DNA of 64,000 nt from Stenotrophomonas raiganjensis (SeqCode) (GCF_030658505.1 NZ_JAUTXR010000180.1:186001-250000); one strand, 5' to 3'. Shown: positions 39,386 to 50,437, counted from the stretch's first letter. The notes: generated from the letters alone by a model not told the origin. Translations and numbers: made by a program.

Positions 39386-39552
39386 GGTGGGGCGGTGTCG
39401 GAGTGCGGGGTGTCAGCCGCATGGATGCGGCTGCCAAGCCTACAGGGACGTACTTGCGGCGTCCCCGCACTCCGACACCGTCCCACCAACCCACGTATAG
39501 CCCGCTTTTGACGTTGACGTTGATTCTGCGGGTGCAGGGCTGCAAGCCCTGC
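39386..39552 (-). repeat. Composite hairpin repeat, copy C (type II, reversed)
   Basis: The perfect inverted repeat GGTGGGGCGGTGTCGG... (39386-39410 with 39463-39487, all but one or two of 25 pairs) encloses a core with CCGCATGGATGCGG and GCCTACAGGGACGTAC. A tract of three GTTG hexamers (39504-39526, GTTGAC and GTTGAT) and the hairpin GCAGGGC-TGCAA-GCCCTGC (39534-39552) follow. Arm sequence differs from type I while pairing is kept. It ends 8 nt before the rluA stop. Confidence 0.75.
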
Positions 39553-39559
39553 CGAACCC

Positions 39560-40174
39560 CTAGAACGGAGTCGCGGACTCGAACGCGAGTGCTTCGCCCG
39601 TCACCGGATGGGTGAACCGCAGGCTGCGCGCATGCAGGTGCACGCGTGGCGCCGGCGCGGCGTCATACAGCACATCACCGACGATGGGATGGCCGAGGCT
39701 GGCCATGTGCAGGCGCAACTGATGGCTGCGGCCAGTGATCGGCTCCAGCTCCACGCGGGTGCACTGTGCTTCAACATCACGCGCCAGCACGCGCCAACGC
39801 GTCAGCGCCGGCTTGCCGCGTTCGTGATCGATCATCTGCTTCGGCCGGTTCGGCCAGTCCACGATCAGCGGCAGGTCCACGTCGCCAGCCTCACCTTCGA
39901 TCACGCCCTGCACGACGGCCTCGTAGCGCTTGCCAACCCGGCGCTGCTCGAACTGCATCGACAACGCCGCCTGCATGTCCTTCCCTCGCGCATGCAGCAG
40001 CAGCCCGGAGGTCACCTGGTCCAGGCGGTGCACGGTCAAGGCATCCGGGTACAGCGCCTGCAGGCGCGCGACCACGCAGTCCTGGTTCTCGGCGCTGCGG
40101 CCGGGCACGGACAGCAGGCCGGCGGGCTTTTCAGCCACCAGCAGCGCGTCGTCGATGTAGTGCAGGTGGATCAT
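39560..40174 (-). CDS. RluA-family pseudouridine synthase
   Basis: A 204-residue RNA-modifying enzyme lacking an S4 domain. The catalytic motif VHRLDQVTSGLLL near residue 55 carries the Asp, and ITGRSHQLRLHMASLGHPIVGD and RVHLHARSLRF are conserved. Size and features are those of E. coli RluA (219 aa), which modifies 23S U746 and tRNA U32; that target is plausible but unproven. Confidence 0.88.
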   Translation of the reverse strand: MIHLHYIDDALLVAEKPAGLLSVPGRSAENQDCVVARLQALYPDALTVHRLDQVTSGLLLHARGKDMQAALSMQFEQRRVGKRYEAVVQGVIEGEAGDVDLPLIVDWPNRPKQMIDHERGKPALTRWRVLARDVEAQCTRVELEPITGRSHQLRLHMASLGHPIVGDVLYDAAPAPRVHLHARSLRFTHPVTGEALAFESATPF

Positions 40175-40196
40175 GTGGTTCCAGGAACTCCAAATG

Positions 40197-40224
40197 AAAA
40201 CGGGGAAGCCGAAGCCTCCCCGTT
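40197..40224 (-). terminator. Terminator of mdh
   Basis: On the minus strand AACGGGGAGGC-TTC-GGCTTCCCCG is followed by TTTTC. It lies about 80 nt after the mdh stop. Confidence 0.75.
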
Positions 40225-40303
40225 ATCTACGGTGAGCGCACCGACCAACGATCGGTACCCACCTTGATGGAAGAGGTACCGGATCGAGCCGGTACCGCCT
40301 GCA

Positions 40304-41900
<1,597 letters not shown>

Positions 41901-42121
41901 GAAGATCCTTGATGCAGAGGGGAACGCGTCTAGCCACCTAGTTTACACCTGCCTCGTGGTGGCGGCGGCTTCGACCATGGGCGCAGATCCGGGCTTCAGC
42001 CACCGGACGGGGTGCCCTGCCGCGCTGGCCAGGCGGCCTCGGCCGGCGCCGTGGACGGCCAGCTGAATGGGGCCCGTGACGGGCGTGAAATCCACCTTTT
42101 CGCGAATCGTCAAGTTCGACG

Positions 42122-42127
42122 TATAAT
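42122..42127 (+). promoter_or_regulatory. Consensus -10 of typA
   Basis: A perfect TATAAT 47 nt before the typA ATG. At 17 bp the -35 is TTCGCG, which is poor. The predicted leader is about 40 nt. Confidence 0.6.
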
Positions 42128-42173
42128 GTTGGACTTCTTTTTCCAAATCCGGCGCCGACTGGCCCCCTTTCGT

Positions 42174-44021
42174 ATGTCCATCGAAAATCTTCGCAACATC
42201 GCCATCGTCGCCCACGTCGACCATGGCAAGACCACCCTGGTCGACCAGCTGCTGAAGCAGTCCGGCACCCTGTCCGAGCGCACCGTCCTCGCCGAGCGCG
42301 TGATGGACAGCAACGACCAGGAAAAGGAACGCGGCATCACCATCCTGGCCAAGAACACCGCCATCACCTGGGAAGACAAGAAGACCGGCATCAAGAACCG
42401 GATCAACATCGTCGATACCCCCGGCCACGCCGACTTCGGCGGTGAGGTCGAGCGCGTGCTGTCGATGGTCGACACCGTGCTGATCCTGGTCGATGCGATG
42501 GACGGCCCGATGCCGCAGACCCGCTTCGTGACCCAGAAGGCCTTCGCGATGGGCTTCAAGCCGATCGTCGTGGTCAACAAGGTCGACCGTCCGGGCGCCC
42601 GTCCGGAATGGGTGATCGACCAGGTCTTCGACCTGTTCGACAAGCTCGGCGCCACCAACGAGCAGCTGGACTTCCCGATCGTCTACGCCTCGGGCCTGAA
42701 CGGCTATGCCGGCCTGGAAGACACCGTGCGTGACGGCGACATGACCCCGCTGTACGAAGCGATCATGCAGCACGCGCCGCGTCCGGAAGTGGACCCGGAA
42801 GGCCCGTTCCAGATGCGCATCAGCCAGCTGGACTACAACAACTTCGTGGGCGTGATCGGCATCGGCCGCATCCAGCGCGGCACCCTGAAGAAGAACATGC
42901 AGGTCGCGGTCATCGACCGTGAAGGCAAGAAGCGCAACGGCAAGGTGCTGCAGGTGCTGGGCTTCATGGGCCTGGAGCGCATCGAGCAGGATTCGGCCGA
43001 GGCCGGCGACATCGTGGCCATCTCCGGCATCCAGGAGCTGACCATCTCCGACACCATCTGCGCACCGGACTTCCCGGAAGCGCTGCCTGCGCTGACGGTC
43101 GACGAGCCGACCATCTCGATGACCTTCCAGGTCAACAACTCGCCGTTCGCCGGCAACAAGGACCTGTCCGGTGGCAAGTTCCTGACCAGCCGCCAGATCA
43201 AGGACCGCCTGGACCGTGAAAAGGTCCACAACGTGGCCCTGAAGGTCGAACAGCTGGAAGACGCCGACAAGTTCCTGGTCTCCGGCCGTGGCGAACTGCA
43301 CCTTTCGGTGCTGATCGAGAACATGCGCCGTGAGGGCTACGAGCTGGCCGTGTCGCGCCCGGAAGTGATCATCAAGGAAATCGACGGCCAGATGATGGAG
43401 CCGATCGAGCAGCTGGTGGTGGACATCGAAGAAATCCACCAGGGCGGCGTGATGGAAAAGCTGGGCACCCGCAAGGGCCAGCTGAAGAACATGGAATCGG
43501 ACGGCAAGGGCCGTGTGCGCCTGGAATACTCGATCCCGGCCCGTGGCCTGATCGGCTTCCAGAACGAGTTCAAGACCCTCACCCAGGGTTCGGGCCTGCT
43601 GTTCCACGTGTTCGACCACTACGGTCCGAAGGAACAGGGCGCGATCGCCAAGCGCATCAACGGCGTGATGATCGCCAATGCGCCGGGCACCACGCCGGCC
43701 TACTCGCTGGGCCCGCTGCAGGAGCGCGGCAAGCTGTTCGCTGCTGAAGGCGACAACGTGTATGAAGGTCAGCTGGTCGGCATCCACTCCAAGGACAACG
43801 ACCTGACCGTCAACGCGATCAAGACCAAGCCGCTGACCAACATGCGCGCTTCGGGCAAGGACGATGCGATCCAGCTGACCCCGGCGATCAAGTACTCGCT
43901 GGAACAGGCCCTGGACTTCATCGAAGACGACGAGCTGGTCGAGATCACCCCGAAGGAGATCCGCCTGCGCAAGAAGTTCCTGACCGAAAGCGACCGCAAG
44001 AAGGCTTCGCGCGGCGGCTGA
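42174..44021 (+). CDS. typA: Ribosome-associated GTPase TypA/BipA
   Basis: A 615-residue translational GTPase. G-domain motifs are present: P-loop AHVDHGKTT (about residues 12-20), [13 protein letters not shown] and NKVDRPGA. Domains II, III and V and the BipA-specific C-terminal domain ([29 protein letters not shown]) follow. It assists 50S assembly and growth under cold or stress. ATG 42174 gives the family length; the longer frame from 42012 is untranslated leader. The DUF2127 gene follows by 11 nt. Confidence 0.97.
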   Translation: MSIENLRNIAIVAHVDHGKTTLVDQLLKQSGTLSERTVLAERVMDSNDQEKERGITILAKNTAITWEDKKTGIKNRINIVDTPGHADFGGEVERVLSMVDTVLILVDAMDGPMPQTRFVTQKAFAMGFKPIVVVNKVDRPGARPEWVIDQVFDLFDKLGATNEQLDFPIVYASGLNGYAGLEDTVRDGDMTPLYEAIMQHAPRPEVDPEGPFQMRISQLDYNNFVGVIGIGRIQRGTLKKNMQVAVIDREGKKRNGKVLQVLGFMGLERIEQDSAEAGDIVAISGIQELTISDTICAPDFPEALPALTVDEPTISMTFQVNNSPFAGNKDLSGGKFLTSRQIKDRLDREKVHNVALKVEQLEDADKFLVSGRGELHLSVLIENMRREGYELAVSRPEVIIKEIDGQMMEPIEQLVVDIEEIHQGGVMEKLGTRKGQLKNMESDGKGRVRLEYSIPARGLIGFQNEFKTLTQGSGLLFHVFDHYGPKEQGAIAKRINGVMIANAPGTTPAYSLGPLQERGKLFAAEGDNVYEGQLVGIHSKDNDLTVNAIKTKPLTNMRASGKDDAIQLTPAIKYSLEQALDFIEDDELVEITPKEIRLRKKFLTESDRKKASRGG

Positions 44022-44032
44022 GCCAGCACCCC

Positions 44033-44500
44033 GTGAACCAGAGCGGCTACAACCCGGATCCACACCGGCATCCGGGTCTCCATGTCATCGCCCTGCTTGA
44101 AGCGAGCAAGGCGATGCTGGCACTGTTGGCTGCCACCGGGCTGGAAGTGCTCGGACCGCAGCCGCTGCGGCACGGCATCATGGCCCTGATCCGGCGTTTC
44201 AGCCTGGATCCGGACCACGGCACCCTGCCCTCGCTGCTGCACATGATCAGCCCCGACGCGGTCCACCTGGCCGCGGCGGGGATGATCGGCTACGGCCTGC
44301 TGCACCTGGTCGAAGCCTGGGGCCTGTGGCGGGCCAAGGCCTGGGCCTCCTGGCTGGGCTGCCTGACCGCTGCCCTGTACCTGCCTTTCGACATCTTCGC
44401 GATCATCCGCCATCCCGGCTGGCCGTCATGGACGATCCTGGCGATCAACCTGATCGTGGTCTACGTCCTCGCCCGCGACCTGCGCAAGCGCCACCGCTGA
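44033..44500 (+). CDS. DUF2127 membrane protein
   Basis: A 155-residue protein with about four transmembrane helices. The pattern HVIALLEASKAMLALLAATGLE at the start and LHLVEAWGLWRAKAWASWL in the middle is typical of DUF2127, function unknown. GTG start, 11 nt after the typA stop, so co-transcribed with typA. Confidence 0.82.
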   Translation: MNQSGYNPDPHRHPGLHVIALLEASKAMLALLAATGLEVLGPQPLRHGIMALIRRFSLDPDHGTLPSLLHMISPDAVHLAAAGMIGYGLLHLVEAWGLWRAKAWASWLGCLTAALYLPFDIFAIIRHPGWPSWTILAINLIVVYVLARDLRKRHR

Positions 44501-44541
44501 GCAGCGGCTACACTGGGGGTTGGAGCCGACCAAGCCGCCCC

Positions 44542-46164
44542 ATGCGCCCGTCCTTGCCGCCTCTGCTGACCTGCCTGCTCGCTGCGCTGCCTGCGCTGCT
44601 TTCGGCTGGCTGCAGCCCGGCCACGCCCAGCGCGCATGCGGCCGAACCTGCGAGCCGCAACGTGCCGTTCCCGTACGCCGAAACCGATGTCGTCGACCTG
44701 CAGGCGCGGATGATCGCCGGCGATCTGGACAGCACCACCCTGACCCAGGCCTACCTGCAGCGTATCGCCGCGCTGGACCGCACCGGGCCGCGCCTGCGCG
44801 CGGTGATCGAGCTCAACCCCGACGCGCTGAAGGAAGCTGCCGAGCGCGACCGCGAGCGCCGCGATGGGCGCCTGCGCGGGCCGCTGCACGGCATCCCGCT
44901 GCTGCTGAAGGACAACATCAACGCTGCGCCGATGGCCACCAGTGCCGGCTCGCTGGCCCTGCAGGGCTTCCGCCCGGACGACGCCTACCTGGTACGCCGG
45001 CTGCGCGATGCCGGTGCGGTGGTGCTGGGCAAGACCAACCTCAGCGAATGGGCCAACTTCCGCGGTAATGATTCAATCTCCGGCTGGAGCGCGCGTGGCG
45101 GCCAGACCCGCAACCCCTACCGCATCAGCCATTCGCCGTGCGGCTCCAGCAGCGGCAGCGCGGTGGCCGTGGCTGCCAACCTGGCCAGCGTGGCAATCGG
45201 CACCGAGACCGACGGCAGCATCGTCTGCCCGGCCGCGATCAACGGCGTCGTTGGGCTGAAGCCGACCGTCGGCCTGGTCAGCCGCGACGGCATCATCCCG
45301 ATCTCCTTCAGCCAGGACACCGCCGGGCCGATGGCACGCAGTGTCGCCGACGCTGCCGCCGTGCTGACCGCGATCGCCGGCCGCGATGATGCCGACCCGG
45401 CCACCGCGACCATGCCCGGCCGTGCGGTCTACGACTACACCGCGCGCTTGGACCCGCAGGGCCTGCGCGGCAAGCGCATCGGCCTGCTGCAGACGCCACT
45501 GCTGAAGTACCGGGGCATGCCGCCGCTGATCGAACAGGCCGCCACCGAGCTGCGTCGCGCCGGCGCGGTCGTGGTGCCGGTGGAGCTGCCCAACCAGGGC
45601 GCCTGGGCCGAGGCCGAGCGCACGCTGCTGCTGTACGAATTCAAGGCCGGGCTGGAGCGCTACTTCAGCACCCACCAGGCACCGCTGCGCAGCCTGGCTG
45701 AACTGATCGCCTTCAACCAGGCGCACAGCAAGCAGGAACTGGGCCTGTTCGGGCAGGAGCTGCTGGTGGAAGCCGATGCCACCGCCGGCCTGGCCGATCC
45801 CGCCTATATCCGCGCACGCAGCGATGCGCGCCGCCTGGCCGGCCCGGAAGGCATCGACGCTGCCCTCGCCACCCACCAGCTCGATGCGCTGGTCGCCCCC
45901 ACCACCGGCGTGGCGTGGCCGATCCGCAGCGAAGGCGACGACTTCCCCGGCGAGAGCTACAGCGCCGCTGCCGTGGCCGGTTACCCCAGCCTGACCGTCC
46001 CGATGGGCCAGATCGATGGCCTGCCGGTCGGCCTGCTGTTCATGGGCACCGCCTGGAGCGAACCGAAGCTGATCGAAATGGCCTACGCCTACGAGCAGCG
46101 GACCCGTGCACGCCGACCGCCACACTTCGATACCGACACGCTGATCGACGCCAGCGAGCCTTGA
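44542..46164 (+). CDS. pam: Peptide amidase (Pam)
   Basis: A 540-residue amidase-signature enzyme. It reads almost identically to the S. maltophilia peptide amidase of known structure, which removes the C-terminal amide group of peptides. The Ser-cisSer-Lys triad is visible: Lys in LLLKDNINA (about 123), Ser in [10 protein letters not shown] (about 202) and Ser in [12 protein letters not shown] (about 226). An N-terminal signal with LLSAGC (a non-canonical lipobox) precedes mature [12 protein letters not shown]. It follows the DUF2127 gene by 41 nt on the same strand. Confidence 0.95.
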   Translation: MRPSLPPLLTCLLAALPALLSAGCSPATPSAHAAEPASRNVPFPYAETDVVDLQARMIAGDLDSTTLTQAYLQRIAALDRTGPRLRAVIELNPDALKEAAERDRERRDGRLRGPLHGIPLLLKDNINAAPMATSAGSLALQGFRPDDAYLVRRLRDAGAVVLGKTNLSEWANFRGNDSISGWSARGGQTRNPYRISHSPCGSSSGSAVAVAANLASVAIGTETDGSIVCPAAINGVVGLKPTVGLVSRDGIIPISFSQDTAGPMARSVADAAAVLTAIAGRDDADPATATMPGRAVYDYTARLDPQGLRGKRIGLLQTPLLKYRGMPPLIEQAATELRRAGAVVVPVELPNQGAWAEAERTLLLYEFKAGLERYFSTHQAPLRSLAELIAFNQAHSKQELGLFGQELLVEADATAGLADPAYIRARSDARRLAGPEGIDAALATHQLDALVAPTTGVAWPIRSEGDDFPGESYSAAAVAGYPSLTVPMGQIDGLPVGLLFMGTAWSEPKLIEMAYAYEQRTRARRPPHFDTDTLIDASEP

Positions 46165-46196
46165 TCGCCCGTGACGCCGGGGGATCCTGACCTCCG

Positions 46197-46260
46197 GTAG
46201 TGCCGGCCGCTGGCCGGCAGCTCGATCATCCCGACGTTGCCAGCCAGCGGCCGGCACTAC
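46197..46260. repeat. REPIN that supplies the MscS stop codon
   Basis: GTAG plus TGCCGGCC-GC-TGGCCGGCA from 46197 and the inverted TGCCAGCC-AGC-GGCCGGCA plus CTAC ending 46260. On the minus strand the MscS reading frame ends ...GATCGG-TAG, and that TAG is the GTAG tail of this repeat (46259-46257). Confidence 0.85.
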
Positions 46261-47396
46261 CGATCACGAGCCTCCGCCGGCACGATCGCCGCCTCACCAT
46301 CCTCCGCACCCGGCGACCGCACATCCGCAGTGCGTGCACGTGGGCCGCGCGGCATGTCCAGCTCGTCTTCGTGTTGCAACCGCGCACGCACCTGCGGCAG
46401 CGACTGCGGATGCTCACGCGCGAGGAAATCGAGCATGCGCTCGCGCACCAGGCAACGCAGGTCAAAGGCATCACCGGAGCTGCGCGCGCTGACCAGCAGC
46501 CGCACCTGGATCCCACGCTCGCTGGTCTCGGTCACCTGGGTCACGCAGACCCGGCCATCCCACAGCGCTTCGCCCTGGCAGATGCGTTCCAGCTCAGCAC
46601 GGATCGCCGCAATCGGCGCACGGTAGTCCAACCACAGGAACGCGGTGCCGAGCAGGTCAGCGCTGCGCCGCGTCCAGTTCTGGAATGGGTTCTCGATGAA
46701 CCAGGTCAGCGGCACCACCATCCGCCGCTCATCCCAGATACGCACCACCACATAGCTGCTGCCGATCTCCTCGATGCGGCCCCACTCGCCCTCGACGATC
46801 ACCACGTCATCCAGCCGGATCGGCTGCGTCACTGCGATCTGCAGGCCAGCGATCAGATTGCCGAACACCGGCTTGGCCGCGATGCCGGCCACCAGGCCGA
46901 TCAGACCCGCCGAGGCCAGCAGAGCCGTGCCGATCTTCTGCACCATCGGAAAGGTCAACAGCACCAGCGAGGCGCCGAGCACGATGATGCCGCCCATCAG
47001 CACGCGACTGAGCACCCGCGTCTGCGTCTGGATGCGGCGTGCCTCCAGGTTGTCGGAGACATCGATGGGATGGCTGCGCAGGATCGCGCGCTCACCCGCC
47101 GCCACCGCACGCACCAGCAACCAGATGAAGCAGGTGGTCAGCGCGATGTGCAGCACATGCTGCAGATTGCCCAGCACGGGGTCCTGCAGCGGCGTGGCCT
47201 GCAGCGCGGGGATCAACAGCAGCAGTGGCCACGCAGTCGCCATCGGCAGGCCGAGCACGCGACCGATGCGCGCGCGCCGGCGATCACGCCCTTTCAGCCG
47301 ATGATGGATCCACAGGATCAGCCACGCGCCGATGCCGCCCACTACTGCTGCCAATCCCAACGGCCATGCGTAGGCCTGTACGCTTTGCCAGTGCAC
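46257..47396 (-). CDS. MscS-family mechanosensitive channel
   Basis: A 379-residue inner-membrane channel with about four to five transmembrane helices. The pore helix GLVAGIAAKPVFGNLIAGLQI and the beta-domain start DDVVIVEGEWGRIEEIG define MscS. The C-terminal tail is polar, with DMPRGPRARTADVRSPG. GGAGG seven bases before GTG 47396 gives the start; ATG 47447 and longer frames run into repeat DNA. Its stop comes from a REPIN tail, so the C-terminus was probably altered by that insertion. Confidence 0.88.
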   Translation of the reverse strand: MHWQSVQAYAWPLGLAAVVGGIGAWLILWIHHRLKGRDRRRARIGRVLGLPMATAWPLLLLIPALQATPLQDPVLGNLQHVLHIALTTCFIWLLVRAVAAGERAILRSHPIDVSDNLEARRIQTQTRVLSRVLMGGIIVLGASLVLLTFPMVQKIGTALLASAGLIGLVAGIAAKPVFGNLIAGLQIAVTQPIRLDDVVIVEGEWGRIEEIGSSYVVVRIWDERRMVVPLTWFIENPFQNWTRRSADLLGTAFLWLDYRAPIAAIRAELERICQGEALWDGRVCVTQVTETSERGIQVRLLVSARSSGDAFDLRCLVRERMLDFLAREHPQSLPQVRARLQHEDELDMPRGPRARTADVRSPGAEDGEAAIVPAEARDR

Positions 47397-47486
47397 CGTT
47401 GCTACCTCCGCTCGAACAGCAAGCGGACAGCCTCGCGCATGGCGCATGAGCGTCACGTCAGCCGTTCGTAAGCAGGGTGTTGGTCG

Positions 47487-47691
47487 GCAGGGCTTGCAGC
47501 CCTGCACCTGCCAAAAATCTGAAGCAACTGCAACTGCAACAGCAACAGCGGGCACCCCGTGGGATGGCGGGGCGGGTCCGGTTGCGGGGGACGCCGTTAA
47601 TCCGTCCATGGAGGCTCGGTCGCGCCATCCATGGCGCTCACGCCCCCGCAACCGGCCCCACCCCGCCTTCGACAGATTCTCGCGATCTGCT
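47487..47691 (+). repeat. Composite hairpin repeat, copy D (type I, forward)
   Basis: Hairpin GCAGGGC-TTGCA-GCCCTGC (47487-47505); hexamer tract on the minus strand of four to five GTTGCT/GTTGCA units (47517-47549); a 25-bp inverted repeat (47566-47590 with 47643-47667); core with ACGCCGTTAATCCGTCCATG; end hairpin GACAGATTC-TCGC-GATCTG (47671-47691). Both arms change GGTGG to GGTTG compared with copy B, keeping the pair. No ORF is supported in the 683-bp gap to algC. Confidence 0.75.
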
Positions 47692-47806
47692 GTAGATCCA
47701 CGCCATGCGTGGATGAATCTCCATCGGAATCGAATATTTCGAATTGGAATCGAAAAGAATCCACGCATGGCGTGGATCTATTGTGTCGACCAAGGTCGAC
47801 ACCTAC
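47692..47806. repeat. REPIN and SMAG repeat between copies D and E
   Basis: GTAG plus ATCCACGC-CAT-GCGTGGAT (47692-47714) and the inverted ATCCACGC-ATG-GCGTGGAT plus CTA ending 47780, around an AT-rich middle with a partial palindrome (CGAATATTTCG). GTGTCGACC-AA-GGTCGACAC plus CTACC follows to 47806. Confidence 0.75.
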
Positions 47807-47830
47807 CAACAGCCGCCGGAATCTGTCAGA

Positions 47831-48073
47831 GGTGGGGCGGTGTCGGAGTGCGGGGTGTCAGCCGCATGGGCCCGAGGCATGCCTCGGGCGGGTTGGGCAG
47901 GACGCCCAACCCCGGTCTTGCCGTGTGCGCAGGACAGCGCACACGAGCAAGCGGCGACCGAGCTTACAGGGACGTACTTGCAGCGTCCCCGCACTCCGAC
48001 ACCGCCCCGCCATCCCACGGAATGCCCGCTTTGATGTTGATGTTGATTCGGCGGGTGCCGGGCGCAGCCCGGC
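47831..48073 (-). repeat. Composite hairpin repeat, copy E (type II, expanded core)
   Basis: Perfect type-II arms (47831-47855 with 47987-48011) enclose a core expanded by about 75 bp holding three extra hairpins: GCCCGAGGCATGCCTCGGGC (47870-47889), GGGTTGGGC-AGGAC-GCCCAACCC (47890-47912) and GTGTGCGC-AGGACA-GCGCACAC (47923-47944). A GTTGAT hexamer tract (48031-48052) and GCCGGGC-GCA-GCCCGGC (48057-48073) follow. It ends 6 nt before the algC stop. Confidence 0.75.
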
Positions 48074-48079
48074 CCCACC

Positions 48080-50425
48080 TCAGAACCCCAGCGGGGTGTC
48101 GCCCAGCACCGGCTGCAGCTGGCTGCGGAACAGCGCCTGGATGCGTTCCAGCGCCGCCTCGTCGTTGCCCTCGAAGCGCAGCACCAGCACCGGCGTGGTG
48201 TTGGAGGCACGCACCAGGCCCCAACCATCGGGGAAGTCCACGCGCAGGCCATCGATGGTCGACAGCCGCCCACCCACGTACGGGTTGTCCGGCGACTGCG
48301 CTGCTGCCACCAGCATCGCCACCAGCGCGTGTGGCGTACCTTCGGCCACCGGCACCTTCAGTTCCGGCGTCGCCACCATCTCCGGCAGCTCGGCCAGTAC
48401 CTCGTCCGGGGTTTCCTCGCGCTGGGCCAGGATCTCCAGCAATCGCGCGGCAGCATACAGGCCGTCGTCGAAACCGAACCAGCGCTCCTTGAAGAAGAAA
48501 TGGCCGCTCATTTCGCCGGCCAGTTCCGCATCGGTTTCGCGCATCTTCGCCTTCATCAGCGAGTGCCCGGTCTTCCACATCAATGGACTGCCACCATTGC
48601 GCAGCACGTGGTCGGACAGCTTGCCGGTGCACTTCACGTCGTAGATCACCATCGCGCCAGGGTTGCGCATCAGCACGTCGGCGGCGAACAGCATCAGCAG
48701 GCGATCGGCATAGATGATGCTGCCTTCCCCGGTGACCACGCCCAGGCGGTCGCCGTCGCCATCGAAAGCGACGCCGAGATCGGCACCGAAGCGCTTGACC
48801 GTCTGCACCAGGTCTTCCAGGTTCGCCGGCTCGCTGGGGTCGGGATGATGGTTGGGGAAGCTGCCGTCGACATCGCAGTACAGCGGGATGACTTCCGCAC
48901 CGATCGCTTCCAGCAGCTGCGGCGCGAGCGCGCCGGCCACGCCGTTGCCGGCATCGGCCACGACCTTCAACGGGCGGTCCAGCTGCACGTCGTCGGCAAT
49001 GCGCTGGATGTAGTCAGCGCTGACATCGCGCTGCTGGTAATCGCCCGGTTCGGCGGCCTGCACCAGCCGGCCTTCAATGATGCGCTGGTAGAGATCGGTG
49101 ATGGCATCGCCGGACAGCGTCTCGCCGCCGATGACCACCTTGAAACCGTTGTACTCGGGCGGGTTGTGGCTGCCAGTGACTGCCACGCAGGTGCCGGTAC
49201 GCAGGTGGAAGGCGGCGTAGTACACCAGCGGCGTCGGTGCCAGGCCGATGTCGATCACCGCACAACCGGCCCGACGCAGGCCCTCGGCCAGGCCTGCGGC
49301 CAGCTCCGGCCCGGACAGGCGGCCATCACGGCCAACCACCACCTCGCGCAGGCCCTGTTCCAGGGCCACGGTGCCGATGGCCTGGCCGATCAGCGCAGCG
49401 ATCTTCGGCGTCAGTTCGCTGCCGACCACGCCGCGGATGTCGTAAGCGCGGAAAATGCCGGCAGCCAGCTCCTCGGCCGGGACCGGAGGCGGCGGGGGCG
49501 GCGCGCTGTGCTCGCTGGCGGTGCTGGCCACCGGCGGCGGCGCCATCTGCAGGCTTTCGCTCAGGGTCGGGCCATGATCGGCGTCCGCCACGGCGGCACG
49601 GCGCGGCAGCGGCAGGGTCTTCGGCAGGCGACCGCGGCCAACCACCAGCAGTACGGCAATGAAGGCGAGCAGGAGTGCGACGATGGCGCTGGCCAACGAT
49701 CCCAGGCCGAGGGGGCCGGCCTCGACATTGGGCACGGCGGCGACCAGCCGCAGCGGCGTACCGGCGACCGGCCGTGCCAGTGCCTCGGCGCTCTCGGCCA
49801 GGCTGGCATCGCCTTGGGCGACGAGGTCATGCGCGCCCTGGCGCAGGCCGAGGAAGCCCGCCGACGGCGCGCTCACCTGGTCCAGCGGCGAGGTCAGCCG
49901 CAACAACGGCTGGCGAACGTAGAGGACCGCCGGGCCCAGGCTGCCCAACTGCACGGGAGCGGCCAGGCCGAGGCGATTGCCACCGCCATCACGGACCACG
50001 CGCAGGCTGGGCTTGGCCTCGGCCAATGCCGCCTCCAGCAGCGCCAACCGGGCATAGCCGAAGGTGGCCGGGTCGGCGTAGGCAGTGGCCAGATCGGCGG
50101 TCAGCACGTCCACCTGCTCCACGCCGGTCCAGCTCTCGCGCACGGCCAGGGCCGCGGCGGCGCCATCGCCGGCCTGCAACGCCTGTTGCACGCGTTCGTT
50201 CTTCAGCTGCTGCTGCAGCTGCTTCAGCTGGCCTGCAGCGGCCTCCTGAAGGCCCTGCACGGCCTGGTCACGCGCCGATTCCAGCGCCTGGCCATTGGCC
50301 TCCTGGCGCCATTGCTGCACCGCGCTCCATCCAAACCAGCCGGCCAGCAGGACCAGCAGCACCCCCAGTAGTGGCGCGCTGCGTCCCAACGACCGTCCCC
50401 GCTGTCCTTCCCCGATGCCGCTCAT
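48080..50425 (-). CDS. algC: Phosphomannomutase/phosphoglucomutase with membrane domain
   Basis: A 781-residue protein in two parts. Residues 1-330 hold a transmembrane helix (APLLGVLLVLLAGWFGW), a periplasmic helical region, a second helix (LASAIVALLLAFIAVLLVV, about 245-263) and a Pro-rich linker. The C-terminal 450 residues are the mutase: FRAYDIRGVVG, phospho-Ser in VTGSHNPPEYNGFK, the metal loop DGDGDRLG and GEMSGHFFF. It makes mannose-1-P and glucose-1-P for LPS and exopolysaccharide. Last gene of coaBC-dut-algC, 12 nt after dut. In Xanthomonas the homologue is xanA. Confidence 0.9.
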   Translation of the reverse strand: MSGIGEGQRGRSLGRSAPLLGVLLVLLAGWFGWSAVQQWRQEANGQALESARDQAVQGLQEAAAGQLKQLQQQLKNERVQQALQAGDGAAAALAVRESWTGVEQVDVLTADLATAYADPATFGYARLALLEAALAEAKPSLRVVRDGGGNRLGLAAPVQLGSLGPAVLYVRQPLLRLTSPLDQVSAPSAGFLGLRQGAHDLVAQGDASLAESAEALARPVAGTPLRLVAAVPNVEAGPLGLGSLASAIVALLLAFIAVLLVVGRGRLPKTLPLPRRAAVADADHGPTLSESLQMAPPPVASTASEHSAPPPPPPVPAEELAAGIFRAYDIRGVVGSELTPKIAALIGQAIGTVALEQGLREVVVGRDGRLSGPELAAGLAEGLRRAGCAVIDIGLAPTPLVYYAAFHLRTGTCVAVTGSHNPPEYNGFKVVIGGETLSGDAITDLYQRIIEGRLVQAAEPGDYQQRDVSADYIQRIADDVQLDRPLKVVADAGNGVAGALAPQLLEAIGAEVIPLYCDVDGSFPNHHPDPSEPANLEDLVQTVKRFGADLGVAFDGDGDRLGVVTGEGSIIYADRLLMLFAADVLMRNPGAMVIYDVKCTGKLSDHVLRNGGSPLMWKTGHSLMKAKMRETDAELAGEMSGHFFFKERWFGFDDGLYAAARLLEILAQREETPDEVLAELPEMVATPELKVPVAEGTPHALVAMLVAAAQSPDNPYVGGRLSTIDGLRVDFPDGWGLVRASNTTPVLVLRFEGNDEAALERIQALFRSQLQPVLGDTPLGF

Positions 50426-50437
50426 CGATGTCCCCCG

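Noticed and set aside
38930..39560. Insertion sequence remnant in the repeat-rich gap
   Set aside because: No transposase-like frame, no target-site duplication could be identified, and the inverted repeats are internal rather than terminal.
41943..44063. 706-codon open frame opposite typA
   Set aside because: Antisense shadow of a universally conserved GTPase.
46257..47768. MscS channel with a 124-residue N-terminal extension
   Set aside because: The extension is translated repeat DNA; a GTG with a strong ribosome-binding site lies at 47396.
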